Shown one piece after another: positions 42,224-51,252 of a DNA stretch of 64,000 nt (position 1 is its first letter; every line of letters begins with the position of its first letter). Below the pieces are notes generated by a model. That model had not been told where the DNA came from. It saw only the letters and a list, made by a program, of their open reading frames with translations, and ran no database searches. This DNA is from Streptomyces amritsarensis (lineage in GTDB: Bacteria > Actinomycetota > Actinomycetes > Streptomycetales > Streptomycetaceae). Position numbers and translations under genes: made by a program. Where the stretch lies: NCBI RefSeq assembly GCF_001953875.1, contig NZ_MQUR01000014.1, forward strand, positions 37,356 to 101,355, in the 5' to 3' direction.

Positions 42224-43554
42224 CGCGCGTCCTCCGTCCCGTCCGCGGAACCGGCGGGCGCGTGCAGCAGCACGCGCGCCGCCCGGCGCCCGATGTCGTC
42301 CACCACGTCCAGCTGCCAGCCGTCCAGCTCCAGGCTGTCGCCGACGGACGGGATCCGGCCCAGCTCGGTCGCTATCAGGCCGGCCAGCGTCTCGTACGGG
42401 CCGTCGGGCACCCGCAGCCCGATCCGCCGGAGCTGGTCGGTGCGCGCGGCGCCGTCGGCGGAGTACAGCCGCCGCCCGGAGGGATCCGTACCGGCCGGGG
42501 CCAGGTCGGGGGTCTCGTGCGGGTCGTGCTCGTCGCGCACCTCGCCGACGACCTCCTCGACGATGTCCTCCAGCGTGGCCACGCCCGCCGTTCCGCCGTA
42601 CTCGTCGATGACCACGGCCATGGTCTGCTTGCCGGACAGCCGGTCCAGCAGCCGGTCCACGGTCAGCGACTCCGGTACGAGGAGGGGCTCGCGCAGGAGC
42701 TGCGACACCGGGCGGCGGCGCCGTTCCTCGGCGGGCAGCGCCAGCACGTCCTTGATGTGGACGGTGCCGACGACGGTGTCGAGGCTTCCGCGGTAGACGG
42801 GGAAGCGGGACAGGCCGGTGGCCATCGTCGCGTTCGCCACGTCCTCGGCGGTGGTCTGCACGTCGAGGGCGGTGACCTGGACGCGCGGGGTCATCACGTT
42901 CTCCGCGGTCAGGTCGGCCAGGTTCAGGGTGCGGACGAACAGCTCGGCCGTGTCCTTCTCCAGGGCGCCCTGCTTGGCGGAGTGCCGGGCCAGGGCGACC
43001 AGCTCCTGCGGGGTGCGCGCCGACGCCAGCTCCTCGGTCGGCTCCATGCCGAAGCGGCGCACCAGGTGGTTGGCCGTGGTGTTGAGGTGGCTGATGAGTG
43101 GCCGGAAGGCCAGGCTGAAGACCCGCTGGAAGGTCGCCACCCGCTTGGCGATCGCCAGCGGGGAGGAGATGGCCCAGTTCTTCGGCACCAGTTCTCCGAC
43201 GACCATCAGGACGACGGTGGACAGGGCCGTCCCGAGGACCAGGGCCGTGGAGGAGGCGGCGCTCGCCGGCAGCCCCATGGCTTCGAACGGTCCCTGGAGC
43301 AGGGCGGCGATCGAGGGCTTGGAGATCATGCCGATGACCAGGCCGGTCACGGTGATGCCGAGCTGGGCGCCGGAGAGCTGGAAGGTGAGGGTGCGGACGG
43401 CCGCGAGGGCGCTGTCGGCACCGCGCTCACCGCGCTCGGCGGCCCGTTCCAGTTCGCTGCGCTCGACGGTCGTGAGAGAGAACTCGGCCGCGACGAAGAT
43501 TCCGCACGCAAGGCAGAGCAGCAGTGCCACGACGAGCAGGAGCACCTCGGTCAT
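42220..43554 (-). CDS. CNNM/CorC family protein, longer partner
   Basis: 444 residues: CNNM domain (LLCLACGIFVAAEFSLTTVERSELE through GELVPKNWAI), a CBS pair near 205-330 (NVMTPRVQVTALDVQTTAEDV, LSRFPVYRGSLDTVVGTVHIKDVLALP) and a CorC_HlyC domain at about 345-430 (DEHDPHETPDLA, LAGLIATELGRIPSVGDSLELDGWQL). It is probably a heteromeric metal-ion transporter or regulator with its shorter partner. A magnesium-responsive leader was not seen upstream. Confidence 0.9.
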   Translation of the reverse strand: MTEVLLLVVALLLCLACGIFVAAEFSLTTVERSELERAAERGERGADSALAAVRTLTFQLSGAQLGITVTGLVIGMISKPSIAALLQGPFEAMGLPASAASSTALVLGTALSTVVLMVVGELVPKNWAISSPLAIAKRVATFQRVFSLAFRPLISHLNTTANHLVRRFGMEPTEELASARTPQELVALARHSAKQGALEKDTAELFVRTLNLADLTAENVMTPRVQVTALDVQTTAEDVANATMATGLSRFPVYRGSLDTVVGTVHIKDVLALPAEERRRRPVSQLLREPLLVPESLTVDRLLDRLSGKQTMAVVIDEYGGTAGVATLEDIVEEVVGEVRDEHDPHETPDLAPAGTDPSGRRLYSADGAARTDQLRRIGLRVPDGPYETLAGLIATELGRIPSVGDSLELDGWQLDVVDDIGRRAARVLLHAPAGSADGTEDAR

Positions 43555-43722
43555 CGGTCGATCACCTCCGTCCCATGATCGGCCAGGAGGAGGGAGATCG
43601 CGCGGTGTCGCGGCGAAGTGGAATGTCGTGGACTGGGGGGCTCGCCCATGGGCGGACGCTCACACACCTTTCACTCGAGAGGGACCGGGACATGCCCCCA
43701 CATGGTAAAGGAAGGGCAAAGC

Positions 43723-43766
43723 GATCGGATCATCCTTTTGGCGGAACGCGGCCGGATGATGGGATC
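43723..43766 (+). promoter_or_regulatory. Imperfect hairpin covering the GNAT start region
   Basis: GATCGGATCATCC (43723-43735) and GGATGATGGGATC (43754-43766) pair at 11 of 13 positions with an 18-base loop. The 3' arm ends six bases before the ATG, so the stem could mask the ribosome site. The rest of the 43555-43722 gap between divergent genes shows no further feature. Confidence 0.3.
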
Positions 43767-43772
43767 CGGGGC

Positions 43773-44195
43773 ATGAGCGATCTTCACGTGGGCCCGGCCT
43801 CGACCGGGGACCTCGGTGCCGTACTGGACTTCTGGAAGACAGCCGCCGAGGGGACGAGCATCAGCGACGACCTCGCGGGCGTCGAGCGGCTCCACGAGCG
43901 GGACCCGCAGGCGCTGCTGCTGGCGCGCCGCGACGGAGAGCTGGTCGGGACCGTGATCGCGGGGTTCGACGGCTGGCGCTGTCACCTCTACCGGCTCGCC
44001 GTTCACCCGGGGCACCGGAGGCAGGGGATAGGCAGTGCGCTGTTGGCCGCCGCGGAGGAGCGTTTCGCCGCGCTGGGCGGGCGGCGCGCCGACGCGATGG
44101 TGCTCGACCGCAACGAGCGGGCGCACCCGGCGTGGGAGGCGGCCGGGTACGGGCCGCAGGAGGCGTGGACGCGGTGGGTGAAGCCGCTCGGCTAG
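43773..44195 (+). CDS. GNAT family N-acetyltransferase
   Basis: 140-residue single GNAT domain. The acetyl-CoA loop is HPGHRRQGIGSALLAAAEERF (motif A), preceded by GWRCHLYRLAV, and the fold ends RNERAHPAWEAAGYGPQEAWTRWVKPL. Substrate unknown; the size and motif fit small-molecule or ribosomal-protein acetyltransferases. ATG 43773. Convergent with bioD across a repeat-filled 513-base gap. Confidence 0.88.
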   Translation: MSDLHVGPASTGDLGAVLDFWKTAAEGTSISDDLAGVERLHERDPQALLLARRDGELVGTVIAGFDGWRCHLYRLAVHPGHRRQGIGSALLAAAEERFAALGGRRADAMVLDRNERAHPAWEAAGYGPQEAWTRWVKPLG

Positions 44196-44708
44196 CCGCC
44201 GGGGCCGCAGCGCCCCCGGGGCCGAGCCCCCGGCCCCGAGGGTCCACCCAGCGGCGCCGGCGGAACCCGAGGCTCGGGGCTCCGCCCCGGCCCCGCACTG
44301 TGAGCGCCGGCGGGGCCGGGTGGTGTCGGCGGTGCCGGGGGGTCCGGGGGTCCGGCCGGGGTCCTGCGCGTCGAGTGCCGACCGCCTCCCGGCTCCGCGC
44401 TGTGAGCGTCGGCGGGGTCGGGTGGTGTCGGCGGTGCCGGGGGGTCCGGGGGTCCGCCCGGGTCCTGCGCGTCGAGTGCCGGCGGCGCCCCGGCCCCGTG
44501 CTGTGAGCGTCGGCGGGGTCTGGCGGTGTCGGAGGGGCGGCGGTCCGCCCGGGTCCTGGGCGTCGAGTGCCGGCGGCCCCCCGGCCCCCCTGAGCGTCGG
44601 CGGGGCCGGAAGGGCGGGGGCCGGCCGGGTCCTGGGCGTCCAGTGCCGGCGGCCCCCCGGCCGTGCGCGGCGAGGGGTGGAGTGGGGCTCCGGCCTCGGG
44701 CCGGGGCT
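44196..44708. repeat. GC-rich tandem repeat block between GNAT and bioD
   Basis: No gene is credible here. Four degenerate units start at about 44298, 44400, 44500 and 44590 (spacing 102, 100 and about 90). Each holds TGTGAGCGTCGGCGGGG and, further on, GTCCTGxGCGTCxAGTGCCG at 44361, 44461, 44553 and 44629. The segment 44196-44297 before it carries GGGGCTCCGCCCCGG, the intergenic palindrome common in Streptomyces. Stems are likely and it may end transcription of both convergent genes. Confidence 0.65.
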
Positions 44709-45452
44709 TCAGACGCCAGTCGTGGCGAATGCCGGCGGGGACCAGGTGGTGAGGAAGGACTGAGCCGACCAGGTCCCCGACAGGGCCGGGGCCAGCCAGG
44801 ACGCGGCCGAGGCGCGGAAGCGCTCCGGCGGCAGGGTGCCCGAGCCCTCCGGGACCGCCCCAAGGAGCGGCAGCTCCGACGACTTCGGGAGGTCCGCCAG
44901 GTTGCAGCGGGCCGCCAGGTCCGGGGAGTGCGGCCAGCTGCCGACGACCACGCCGAGCGGGGTCAGGCCGCGGGCCCGCAGCGCTTCCGCCGTGAGCGTC
45001 GTGGAGTTGAGGGTTCCCAGACCCGCCTGGGCGACGATCAGCGTCGGGGCGTCCAGCAGGCGCGCCGCGTCGGCCAGCGTGTGGCCCGCCTCGTCGAACT
45101 GCACGAGCAGCCCTCCCGCGCCCTCCACCAGGACCAGGTCGTGGTCCTCGGACAGCCGCCGCGCGGCCTCCGCGATCTGCGCCGGGGCCAGCGTCGGCAG
45201 CCCCGCACGACGGGCGGCGGTGTCCGGGGCCAGGGGCTCGGGATAGCGGGCCAGTTCCCTCGCGGTGACGGAGGGACCCGCCAGCCGCACCACCTCCGCC
45301 GCGTCCCCCGGCTCCTGCGGGCCCACACCGGTCTGCGCCGGCTTGAGCACCGCCACCGAGCGGCCGGCCGCCACGGCCGCCGCCGCCACAGCCGCCGTGA
45401 CCACGGTCTTGCCGATCTCCGTGCCCGTCCCGGACACGATCAGTACGGACAT
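44709..45452 (-). CDS. bioD: Dethiobiotin synthetase
   Basis: 247 residues. The P-loop [10 protein letters not shown] starts near 7, followed by KPAQTG near 37 and the second nucleotide motif [11 protein letters not shown] near 109, which is the VEGAGG signature of the family. It carboxylates 7,8-diaminopelargonate to close the ureido ring with ATP. Third gene of bioB-bioA-bioD, ten bases after bioA. The C-terminal 30 residues are less conserved. Confidence 0.95.
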   Translation of the reverse strand: MSVLIVSGTGTEIGKTVVTAAVAAAAVAAGRSVAVLKPAQTGVGPQEPGDAAEVVRLAGPSVTARELARYPEPLAPDTAARRAGLPTLAPAQIAEAARRLSEDHDLVLVEGAGGLLVQFDEAGHTLADAARLLDAPTLIVAQAGLGTLNSTTLTAEALRARGLTPLGVVVGSWPHSPDLAARCNLADLPKSSELPLLGAVPEGSGTLPPERFRASAASWLAPALSGTWSAQSFLTTWSPPAFATTGV

Positions 45453-45462
45453 CTCAGTCTTC

Positions 45463-46785
45463 TCAGCCTTCCTGGGCCGCCGCGCACACCGCGCGGCAGA
45501 TACGGGTCACGTCCGCGTCGCCCGTGACGAACGGCGGCATCACATAGATCAAATCCCGGAACGGTCTCAGCCACACGCCCTCGCGCACCGCCGCCCGGGT
45601 GGCGGCGGCCACGTCGACCTCGTGGTCCAGCTGGACCACGCCGATGGCGCCGAGCACGCGGACGTCCCGCACACCGGGGATGCGGGCCGCGGCGGCCAGG
45701 CCCTCGCGCAGCCCCGCCTCGATCCGCTTGACCTCGAGCGCCCAGTCCTGGCCGAGCAGCAGCTCCACGGAGGCCAGCGCCACGGCCGTGGCCAGCGGGT
45801 TCCCCATGAAGGTCGGGCCGTGCGCGAGCACCGGCACCTCGCCCTGGGAGATCCCCTCGGCCACCCGCTCCGTGCACAGGGTCGCCGCCAGCGTGAGGTA
45901 GCCGCCGGTCAGGGACTTGCCCAGGCACATCACGTCCGGGGTGATCCCCGCGTGGTCGGCCGCGAAGAGCGCGCCGGTACGGCCGAAGCCCGTGGCGATC
46001 TCGTCCAGGATCAGCAGGACCCCGTACTCGTCGCACAGCTCCCGCAGCACCCGCAGGTGGCCGGGGTGGTGGAAGCGCATGCCTCCCGCGCCCTGCACCA
46101 CCGGCTCCACGATCACGGCGGCCAGCTCGTCCGCGTGGGCTGCGATCATGCCGCGCAGGTGGTCGGCGTACGCGGGATCCACCGGCGTGTCGAAACCGCC
46201 CGGCGGGGCGTCCGCGAAGACCTGGCGCGGCAGGTGACCCTGCCACAGCTCGTGCATGCCGCCCTCGGGGTCGCAGACGGCCATGGGCTGCCAGGTGTCC
46301 CCGTGGTAGCCGCCGCGCCAGGTCAGCAGCCTGGTCTTGCCGGTGCGGCCCAGCGAACGCCAGTACTGCAGGCACATCTTGACGGCGACCTCGACGGAGA
46401 CCGAACCGGAGTCGGCGAGGAAGACGTGCTCCAGTCCCGGCGGGGTGATCTCCACGAGCTTCGCGGCGAGCCGGACGGCGGGCTCATGGGTGAGCCCGCC
46501 GAACATCACGTGGGACATCCGCGCGAGCTGCGCGGTCACGGCCTCGTTGAGCACCGGGTGGTTGTAGCCGTGGATGGCCGACCACCAGGAGGACATGCCG
46601 TCGACGAGCTCGTCGCGGCCCTCTGCCTGGGACGGGTCGGCCAGCCTGAGCCGCACCCCCGAGGCGGAGGCGATGACCAGCGGCTCCTGCCGTCCGGGCA
46701 TCGGGCCGTACGGGTGCCAGACGTGCTGCCGGTCCAGCGCGAGCAGGTCCGCGCCGGCCGACTGCGGGCGGGACCGGTCAGGCAT
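45463..46785 (-). CDS. bioA: Adenosylmethionine-8-amino-7-oxononanoate aminotransferase
   Basis: 440-residue PLP enzyme converting KAPA to DAPA with SAM as amino donor. The N-terminus [11 protein letters not shown], then [36 protein letters not shown], the PLP-binding Asp261 in [14 protein letters not shown] and Lys290 in [11 protein letters not shown] are all typical. ATG 46785 overlaps the end of bioB by eight bases, which shows coupling. Confidence 0.96.
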   Translation of the reverse strand: MPDRSRPQSAGADLLALDRQHVWHPYGPMPGRQEPLVIASASGVRLRLADPSQAEGRDELVDGMSSWWSAIHGYNHPVLNEAVTAQLARMSHVMFGGLTHEPAVRLAAKLVEITPPGLEHVFLADSGSVSVEVAVKMCLQYWRSLGRTGKTRLLTWRGGYHGDTWQPMAVCDPEGGMHELWQGHLPRQVFADAPPGGFDTPVDPAYADHLRGMIAAHADELAAVIVEPVVQGAGGMRFHHPGHLRVLRELCDEYGVLLILDEIATGFGRTGALFAADHAGITPDVMCLGKSLTGGYLTLAATLCTERVAEGISQGEVPVLAHGPTFMGNPLATAVALASVELLLGQDWALEVKRIEAGLREGLAAAARIPGVRDVRVLGAIGVVQLDHEVDVAAATRAAVREGVWLRPFRDLIYVMPPFVTGDADVTRICRAVCAAAQEG

Positions 46786-48046
46786 TGGGCGCGATGTCCG
46801 TCCCCGCGCCGCGGCGGCGTACCGCCACCAGGTCCGACCGGAGTGCGCCGGGCTCGGCCTGGGCCGGCTGCGCCGGCACCGGCTCCGCCTCCGCGTGCGC
46901 GTGTCCGGAGCAGCCGCCGCACGCCGATCCGCAGCCCGCGGCTTCCCCGCCGGAGGCCGAGGCCGCGCCCGCGCCCGAACCGCACAGCGAGGCGCCGCCG
47001 GACCCGCAGCCGCCGCCGGAGGGGGCCGCGTCCGCCGCGTCCGAGCGGTGCGCGGGGAGGGTCGTCGTACCGGCGCCCTCCACCTCGAAACCGGCGTCCG
47101 CGATCATGTCGAGGTCGGCCTGCCCGGCCTGGCCCTCACTGGTCAGGTAGTCACCCAGGAAGATCGAGTTGACGATGTTCAGCGCCAGCGGCTGCATCGA
47201 GCGCAGGTGCACCTCGCGGCCGCCCGCGAGCCGGACCTCGACGTCGGGGCAGACGAAGCGCGCCATCGCCAGGATCCGGAGGCAGCGCTGCGGGGTGAGG
47301 TTCCACTCCTTGGCCAGCGGAGTGCCCTCGAAGGGGATCAGGAAGTTGACCGGCACGGAGTCGGCGTCCAGCTCGCGCAGCGAGAAGACCACGTCGACGA
47401 GGTCCTCGTCGGTCTCGCCCATGCCCGCGATCAGGCCGGAGCAGGCCGACAGGCCCGCCGCGTGCGCCTTCTCCACGGTGTCCACGCGGTCGGCGTAGGT
47501 GTGGGTCTTGGTGATCTGGCCGTAGGTGGCCTCGGAGGTGTTCAGGTTGTGGTTGTAGGCGTCGGCGCCCGCCTCGCGCAGCTTTTCCGCCTGGCCGTCC
47601 GAGAGCAGGCCGAGGCAGGCGCACACCTCGATGCCCTCGTTCTGCTCCTTGATCGCCTCGATCGTCCTGCCGACGCGCTCCACGTCACGGTCCGTCGGAC
47701 CGCGGCCGCTCGCCACCAGGCAGACCCGCTTCGCCCCGCCCGCGACGCCCGCGGCGGCCGCCTGGGAGGCCTCCTCCGGCTTGAGCCACGTGTACTTGAG
47801 GATCTCGGCCTTCGAGCCCAGGCGCTGGGAACAGTAGGAGCAGTCCTCCGGGCACAGGCCCGACTTCAGGTTGACCAGGTAGTTCAGCTTGACCCGACGC
47901 CCGAACCACTGGCGGCGCACCTTGCCGGCCGCGGCCACCACGTCGAGCAGTTCGTCGTCAGAAGTCGCCAGTACGGCGAGTGCTTCTTCGCGGGTCGGCA
48001 GCTCGCGCCGCAGCCCCTTGTCCACCAGGGTGTTCAGCAGGTCCAT
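46778..48046 (-). CDS. bioB: Biotin synthase with Cys/His-rich C-terminal tail
   Basis: 422-residue radical-SAM enzyme inserting sulfur into dethiobiotin. The 4Fe-4S cysteines are C65, C69 and C72 in CPEDCSYC; the 2Fe-2S ligands are C109, C142, C202 and Arg272, matching C97, C128, C188 and R260 of E. coli. The core ends near 330, and about 90 residues more follow, Gly/Ala/Ser-rich with Cys347, 355, 372, 376, 379 and His382, 384. ATG 48046 starts a standard N-terminus. First gene of the bioBAD operon, divergent from bioF. Confidence 0.95.
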   Translation of the reverse strand: MDLLNTLVDKGLRRELPTREEALAVLATSDDELLDVVAAAGKVRRQWFGRRVKLNYLVNLKSGLCPEDCSYCSQRLGSKAEILKYTWLKPEEASQAAAAGVAGGAKRVCLVASGRGPTDRDVERVGRTIEAIKEQNEGIEVCACLGLLSDGQAEKLREAGADAYNHNLNTSEATYGQITKTHTYADRVDTVEKAHAAGLSACSGLIAGMGETDEDLVDVVFSLRELDADSVPVNFLIPFEGTPLAKEWNLTPQRCLRILAMARFVCPDVEVRLAGGREVHLRSMQPLALNIVNSIFLGDYLTSEGQAGQADLDMIADAGFEVEGAGTTTLPAHRSDAADAAPSGGGCGSGGASLCGSGAGAASASGGEAAGCGSACGGCSGHAHAEAEPVPAQPAQAEPGALRSDLVAVRRRGAGTDIAPNA

Positions 48047-48069
48047 GGACCAGATCCTGTCCCACGCGA

Positions 48070-48112
48070 CCCATCCCGGCCAAGGAGAGATCGCACAACA
48101 TGGCCGGATGGG
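48070..48112. promoter_or_regulatory. Long inverted repeat between bioB and bioF
   Basis: CCCATCCCGGCCA (48070-48082) and TGGCCGGATGGG (48101-48112) are inverted repeats with one extra C, around an 18-base spacer. Either a binding site or an RNA stem in the bioB leader. Confidence 0.45.
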
Positions 48113-48132
48113 TGTGTGTGTATCACCACACC
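48111..48132. promoter_or_regulatory. Shorter inverted repeat, possible bio operator
   Basis: GGTGTG and CACACC flank ten bases in the divergent gap, overlapping the end of the longer repeat. A candidate operator for a biotin regulator; none is encoded nearby. Confidence 0.3.
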
Positions 48133-48202
48133 TGGCGGACAAGTCGCGGCGGCTAGGGTCGGGCAGGTCTGTGGACTGCCGACAAAACACGAGGACACGC
48201 CG

Positions 48203-49375
48203 ATGCCCCAGCACACCCCCGACCCAGCGGACGTCTTCGCCTGGATCGACGCCGCGGAACGCGCGCGGGAGCAGGCCGGACTGGTCCGCACCCTGCGCCC
48301 CCGGCCGCCGGTGTCGCCGCTGCTGGACCTCGCGAGCAACGACTACCTCGGCCTGTCCCAGCACCCCGAGACGATCCGCGGGGCCCGGGAGGCGGCGCAG
48401 TGCTGGGGCGCCGGGGCCACCGGCTCCCGTCTCGTCACCGGCACCACCGAGCTGCACGCGGAACTGGAGCGGGAGCTCGCCGCCTTCTGCGGGTTCGAGG
48501 CCGCGCTCGTCCTGTCCTCCGGATACGCGGCCAACCTCGCCGCCGTCACGGCGCTCAGCGACTGGGGCACGCTGGTCGTCTCCGACGCCGGCAACCACGC
48601 CTCCATCGTCGACGGCTGCCGGCTCTCACGCGCGCAGACCGCGGTGGTCCCGCACTCCGACCCGGAGGCCGCGCGCAAGGCGCTCGCCGCGCACGAGGGC
48701 CGGGCCCTGCTGGTCAGCGACTCGGTGTTCTCCGTCGACGGCGACGCAGCCCCGCTCGCCGGGTACGCGGCGGCGTGCCGCGACGAGGGTGCGGCCCTCC
48801 TCGTGGACGACGCCCACGGCCTGGGGGTGCTGGGCGCGGGCGGCCGCGGCGCGCTGCACGCCGCCGGGCTGGCCGGCGCGCCCTACGTGGTCGCCACCCT
48901 GACCCTCTCGAAGTCGCTGGGCAGCCAGGGCGGTGCCGTCCTCGGCCCGGCCAAGGTGATCAGGCACCTGGTCAACACGGCGCGCACCTTCATCTTCGAC
49001 ACCGGGCTTGCCCCGGCCGCCGCGGGCGCGGCACTGGCGAGCCTGCGCCTGCTCCGGCGGGAACCGGAACGCGCCGACCGTGCCCGCGAGGTGGCCGACC
49101 GCCTGTACGGGCGGCTTACCGCGTCCGGCCTGACCGCGGCCCGGCCGGACGCGGCCGTGGTGTCGGTACGGGCCCCGTCGGCGTCGGCGGCACTGCGCTG
49201 GGCCGCCGACTGCCGCGAGGCCGGTCTGTCCGTGGGGTGCTTCCGCCCGCCGTCGGTGCCGGACGGCATCTCCCGGCTGCGGCTGACCGCCCGGGCCGAC
49301 CTCACGGGGGACGAGATCGATCGGGCGGTCACGACGATCCTGGCGACCGCGCCCGCCGGAGCCGTGAACTGCTAG
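48203..49375 (+). CDS. bioF: 8-amino-7-oxononanoate synthase
   Basis: 390-residue PLP enzyme joining pimeloyl thioester and alanine. Marks are [29 protein letters not shown], the PLP-stacking region [11 protein letters not shown], Asp202 in [12 protein letters not shown], and Lys237 in [14 protein letters not shown] 48203 is preceded by GAGGACACGCC. It supplies KAPA to the divergent bioBAD operon. The stop overlaps the convergent DUF397 gene by four bases. Confidence 0.95.
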   Translation: MPQHTPDPADVFAWIDAAERAREQAGLVRTLRPRPPVSPLLDLASNDYLGLSQHPETIRGAREAAQCWGAGATGSRLVTGTTELHAELERELAAFCGFEAALVLSSGYAANLAAVTALSDWGTLVVSDAGNHASIVDGCRLSRAQTAVVPHSDPEAARKALAAHEGRALLVSDSVFSVDGDAAPLAGYAAACRDEGAALLVDDAHGLGVLGAGGRGALHAAGLAGAPYVVATLTLSKSLGSQGGAVLGPAKVIRHLVNTARTFIFDTGLAPAAAGAALASLRLLRREPERADRAREVADRLYGRLTASGLTAARPDAAVVSVRAPSASAALRWAADCREAGLSVGCFRPPSVPDGISRLRLTARADLTGDEIDRAVTTILATAPAGAVNC

Positions 49376-49602
49376 ACGGACGCGTGCGCGTCCGCCCGTA
49401 CGGAGGCCAGGAAGCCGTCCCAGGCCGGCCCGGTGAAGAGCACGGCCGGGCCGTCCGTCCGCTTGGAGTCGCGGACGGCCAGCAGGCCGTCGCCGAGGAC
49501 GGCCGCTTCCACGCAGTTGTTCATTCCGGTGCTGCGGCTGCTCCGCCGCCACCGGGCGGCTCTGATCAGAAGTCCGCTGGTGCTTAAGGGGGTTGCGGAC
49601 AC
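49372..49602 (-). CDS. DUF397 protein with a TTA codon
   Basis: 76-residue small protein of the DUF397 family, with WRRSSRSTGMNNCVEAAVLGDGLLAVRDSKRTDGPAVLFTGPAWDGFLA, which matches the family consensus closely. GTG 49602 has GAGGAGG seven bases upstream and lies 13 bases after the stop of the XRE gene, so the two share a transcript. Codon 6 (49585-49587) is TTA, the only in-frame TTA I saw in the window; in Streptomyces such codons need the bldA tRNA. DUF397 proteins accompany WhiJ-like regulators and are implicated in development. Confidence 0.92.
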   Translation of the reverse strand: MSATPLSTSGLLIRAARWRRSSRSTGMNNCVEAAVLGDGLLAVRDSKRTDGPAVLFTGPAWDGFLASVRADAHASV

Positions 49603-49615
49603 GGGGGTGCCTCCT

Positions 49616-50500
49616 CTACGCGTCGTCAGCGAGTGAGCCGATGAGTTCCGAAGAGTCCTGGGGCGGGAGGGCGTGCGCCTGGATGGTGCGGAACGCGGCG
49701 CCGTACGCCTCTAGGTCTTCCTTCCGCTCCAGATAGAGGCTACTCGTCAAATGGTCGAGTACCACCACATCCAGATCGGCGATGTTCGTAAATGAGAAAA
49801 TGACGAACGGTCCCGTGAGGCCGAGATGACCACCCACGCTGAACGGCAGCACCTGGAGGTTCACTTGCGGGAGCCGTGACACCCGGACCAGGTGGCGCAG
49901 CTGCTCCGCCATCACCCCCGGGCCGCCGATCTGCCGGCGCAGCACCGCCTCGTCCAGCACCGCGCTCAGCTCCAGCGGCGGATCGGCCCGGAGCACCGCC
50001 TGCCGGGCGAGGCGTACGTCGACCAGCGCGTCCACCTTCGGCTCGGGCAGCCCGCCGAGCGCGGCCCGGGTCACGGCCCGTGCGTACTCGGGGGTCTGCA
50101 ACAGCCCCGGAACCACGGACAGTTCCACCGTGCGGGCCGACCGGGCCCCCGCCTCCAGGCTGATGAAGTCCCGGTACTCCTGCGGCAGCAGCCCCCGGTA
50201 GTCGTGCCACCACTGGCGTCCCCGGCCGGTGTCGCCGCCCGGCCCGGGGCCGGCGGCCGAGGCGGAGAGGGCCTCCAGCAGTGCCCGCTGCTCCGGGCTC
50301 ACGACCTCCCCGTAGGCGTCGAGGAGCAGCCGGATGTCCCCCGGTTTCACGCCGCTGCGACCCGTTTCGATGCGGCTGATTTTCGACTGGTGCCATCCCA
50401 CGATCCGGGCGGCCTCACCACTGGTGAGTCCGGACCGGTCACGCAGGGCACGCAGTTCCTCGCCGAGCTTGCGCCGGCGCACCGCGGGGCCGTGCTGCAC
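49616..50500 (-). CDS. WhiJ-like XRE regulator (DUF5753)
   Basis: 294 residues. An N-terminal helix-turn-helix at about 6-60 (RRRKLGEELRALRDRSGLTSGEAARIVGWHQSKISRIETG) and a DUF5753 domain over about 105-285 with YRDFISLEAGARSARTVELSVVPGLLQTPEYARAV. This is the WhiJ/BldB-associated regulator class. GTG 50500 has AGGAGG five bases upstream. Forms an operon with the DUF397 gene and is divergent from an anti-sigma-like ATPase, the usual three-part arrangement. Confidence 0.93.
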   Translation of the reverse strand: MQHGPAVRRRKLGEELRALRDRSGLTSGEAARIVGWHQSKISRIETGRSGVKPGDIRLLLDAYGEVVSPEQRALLEALSASAAGPGPGGDTGRGRQWWHDYRGLLPQEYRDFISLEAGARSARTVELSVVPGLLQTPEYARAVTRAALGGLPEPKVDALVDVRLARQAVLRADPPLELSAVLDEAVLRRQIGGPGVMAEQLRHLVRVSRLPQVNLQVLPFSVGGHLGLTGPFVIFSFTNIADLDVVVLDHLTSSLYLERKEDLEAYGAAFRTIQAHALPPQDSSELIGSLADDA

Positions 50501-50696
50501 ACCCGCCTCCTTCCACCGGCACAGGTCGCACCAGTTTGCCGTCCAAATACGTTCTTCCGTAGCAGAGTTCACCGCATCGAGCGACAGATATATGCAGATC
50601 TTTGGGGAAACGCCGATGCGGAGGCACGATGGGTGGCACTCTGGCGTCCAGCACAGATCCGGGGCTTTTCCGCCTCGGTGGGAAAGGGACGTCGCC
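50501..50696. promoter_or_regulatory. AT-richer divergent promoter region of the whiJ-like cassette
   Basis: The 196 bases between the XRE and ATPase genes are clearly richer in A/T than the rest of the window (for example GACAGATATATGCAGATCTTT near 50583). A weak minus-strand pair TGAACT-16-TATTTG lies near 50541-50568. I saw no operator repeat that I would name. Confidence 0.3.
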
Positions 50697-51146
50697 ATGG
50701 CAGACCACCAGGAAGCATCCGTCACTCTGCCGAGCGATCCCGCCTCGGTGGCCGCTGCCCGACGCTACGTCGCGGAGGTGCTGTGCGAATGGGGACTGCC
50801 CGATGACGCCGAGACCGCGGACAGTGTCCGGCTGATCGTCTCGGAGCTCGCCACCAACGCCGTACAGCACACCTTCGGCCAGTCGCCCACCTTCACCGTC
50901 GACATCCGCCTGGAGCGCGAGGAGTGGCTGCGGGTCGGGGTGACCGACAGCTATCCGCGCTGGCCCAAGCGGCTGCCGGCCGCCGTCCAGCAGGACAACG
51001 GCCGCGGGATGGTCATCATCCGCTGGCTCGCCGTGGAGGCGGGCGGGCGGCTCTCGGTCACCCCCACGGAGGACGGCGGCAAGACGGTCTGGATCGCGCT
51101 GCCCTGGACCGCGGGCACACCGATCGCGGCCGCCGGGGGCTGCTGA
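50697..51146 (+). CDS. ATP-binding anti-sigma-factor-like protein
   Basis: 149-residue GHKL ATPase of the HATPase_c_2 (RsbW-like) group: SVRLIVSELATNAVQHTF (N box, Asn in a EL.TNA motif) near 41-58 and GRGMVIIRWLAVEAGG (G box) near 102-117. It may act as an anti-sigma factor or an uncoupled kinase. It is the third member of the whiJ-like cassette, divergent from the XRE gene with 196 bases between. ATG 50697 has GGAAAGGGAC upstream. Confidence 0.88.
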   Translation: MADHQEASVTLPSDPASVAAARRYVAEVLCEWGLPDDAETADSVRLIVSELATNAVQHTFGQSPTFTVDIRLEREEWLRVGVTDSYPRWPKRLPAAVQQDNGRGMVIIRWLAVEAGGRLSVTPTEDGGKTVWIALPWTAGTPIAAAGGC

Positions 51147-51175
51147 CCGCCCGACCCGCACCCGTACGAAGAGCG

Positions 51176-51209
51176 ACCGCCGGGCGGCCCCAGGGCCCCC
51201 GGCGGTTTC
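51176..51209 (+). terminator. Terminator after the ATPase gene
   Basis: ACCGCCGGG and CCCGGCGGT form a stem followed by TTT, 30 bases after the stop. Confidence 0.6.
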
Positions 51210-51220
51210 CGTATACGGAA
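51207..51220. promoter_or_regulatory. 14-bp perfect palindrome upstream of ure
   Basis: TTCCGTATACGGAA, a perfect palindrome, just after the terminator. Possible regulator site; identity unknown. Confidence 0.3.
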
Positions 51221-51252
51221 GTCGCGGCCGAAGGGTCGAGGACCCGAACCGG

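Noticed and set aside
43555..43722. A magnesium-sensing leader for the CNNM pair
   Set aside because: No M-box-like structure or long conserved stem was seen upstream of 43554.
44298..44675. Tandem units near bioD considered as a CRISPR array
   Set aside because: Units are about 100 bases, degenerate, and continuous; there are no short exact repeats with unique spacers and no cas genes nearby.
48047..48202. A riboswitch upstream of bioB
   Set aside because: No known biotin riboswitch exists, and the structures seen are short inverted repeats better explained as operators or a simple stem.
49101..49130. A TTA in bioF, and others at 3655, 35293, 51274 and 58892
   Set aside because: Each is out of frame or non-coding when read in the real gene. 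Only 49585-49587 is in frame.
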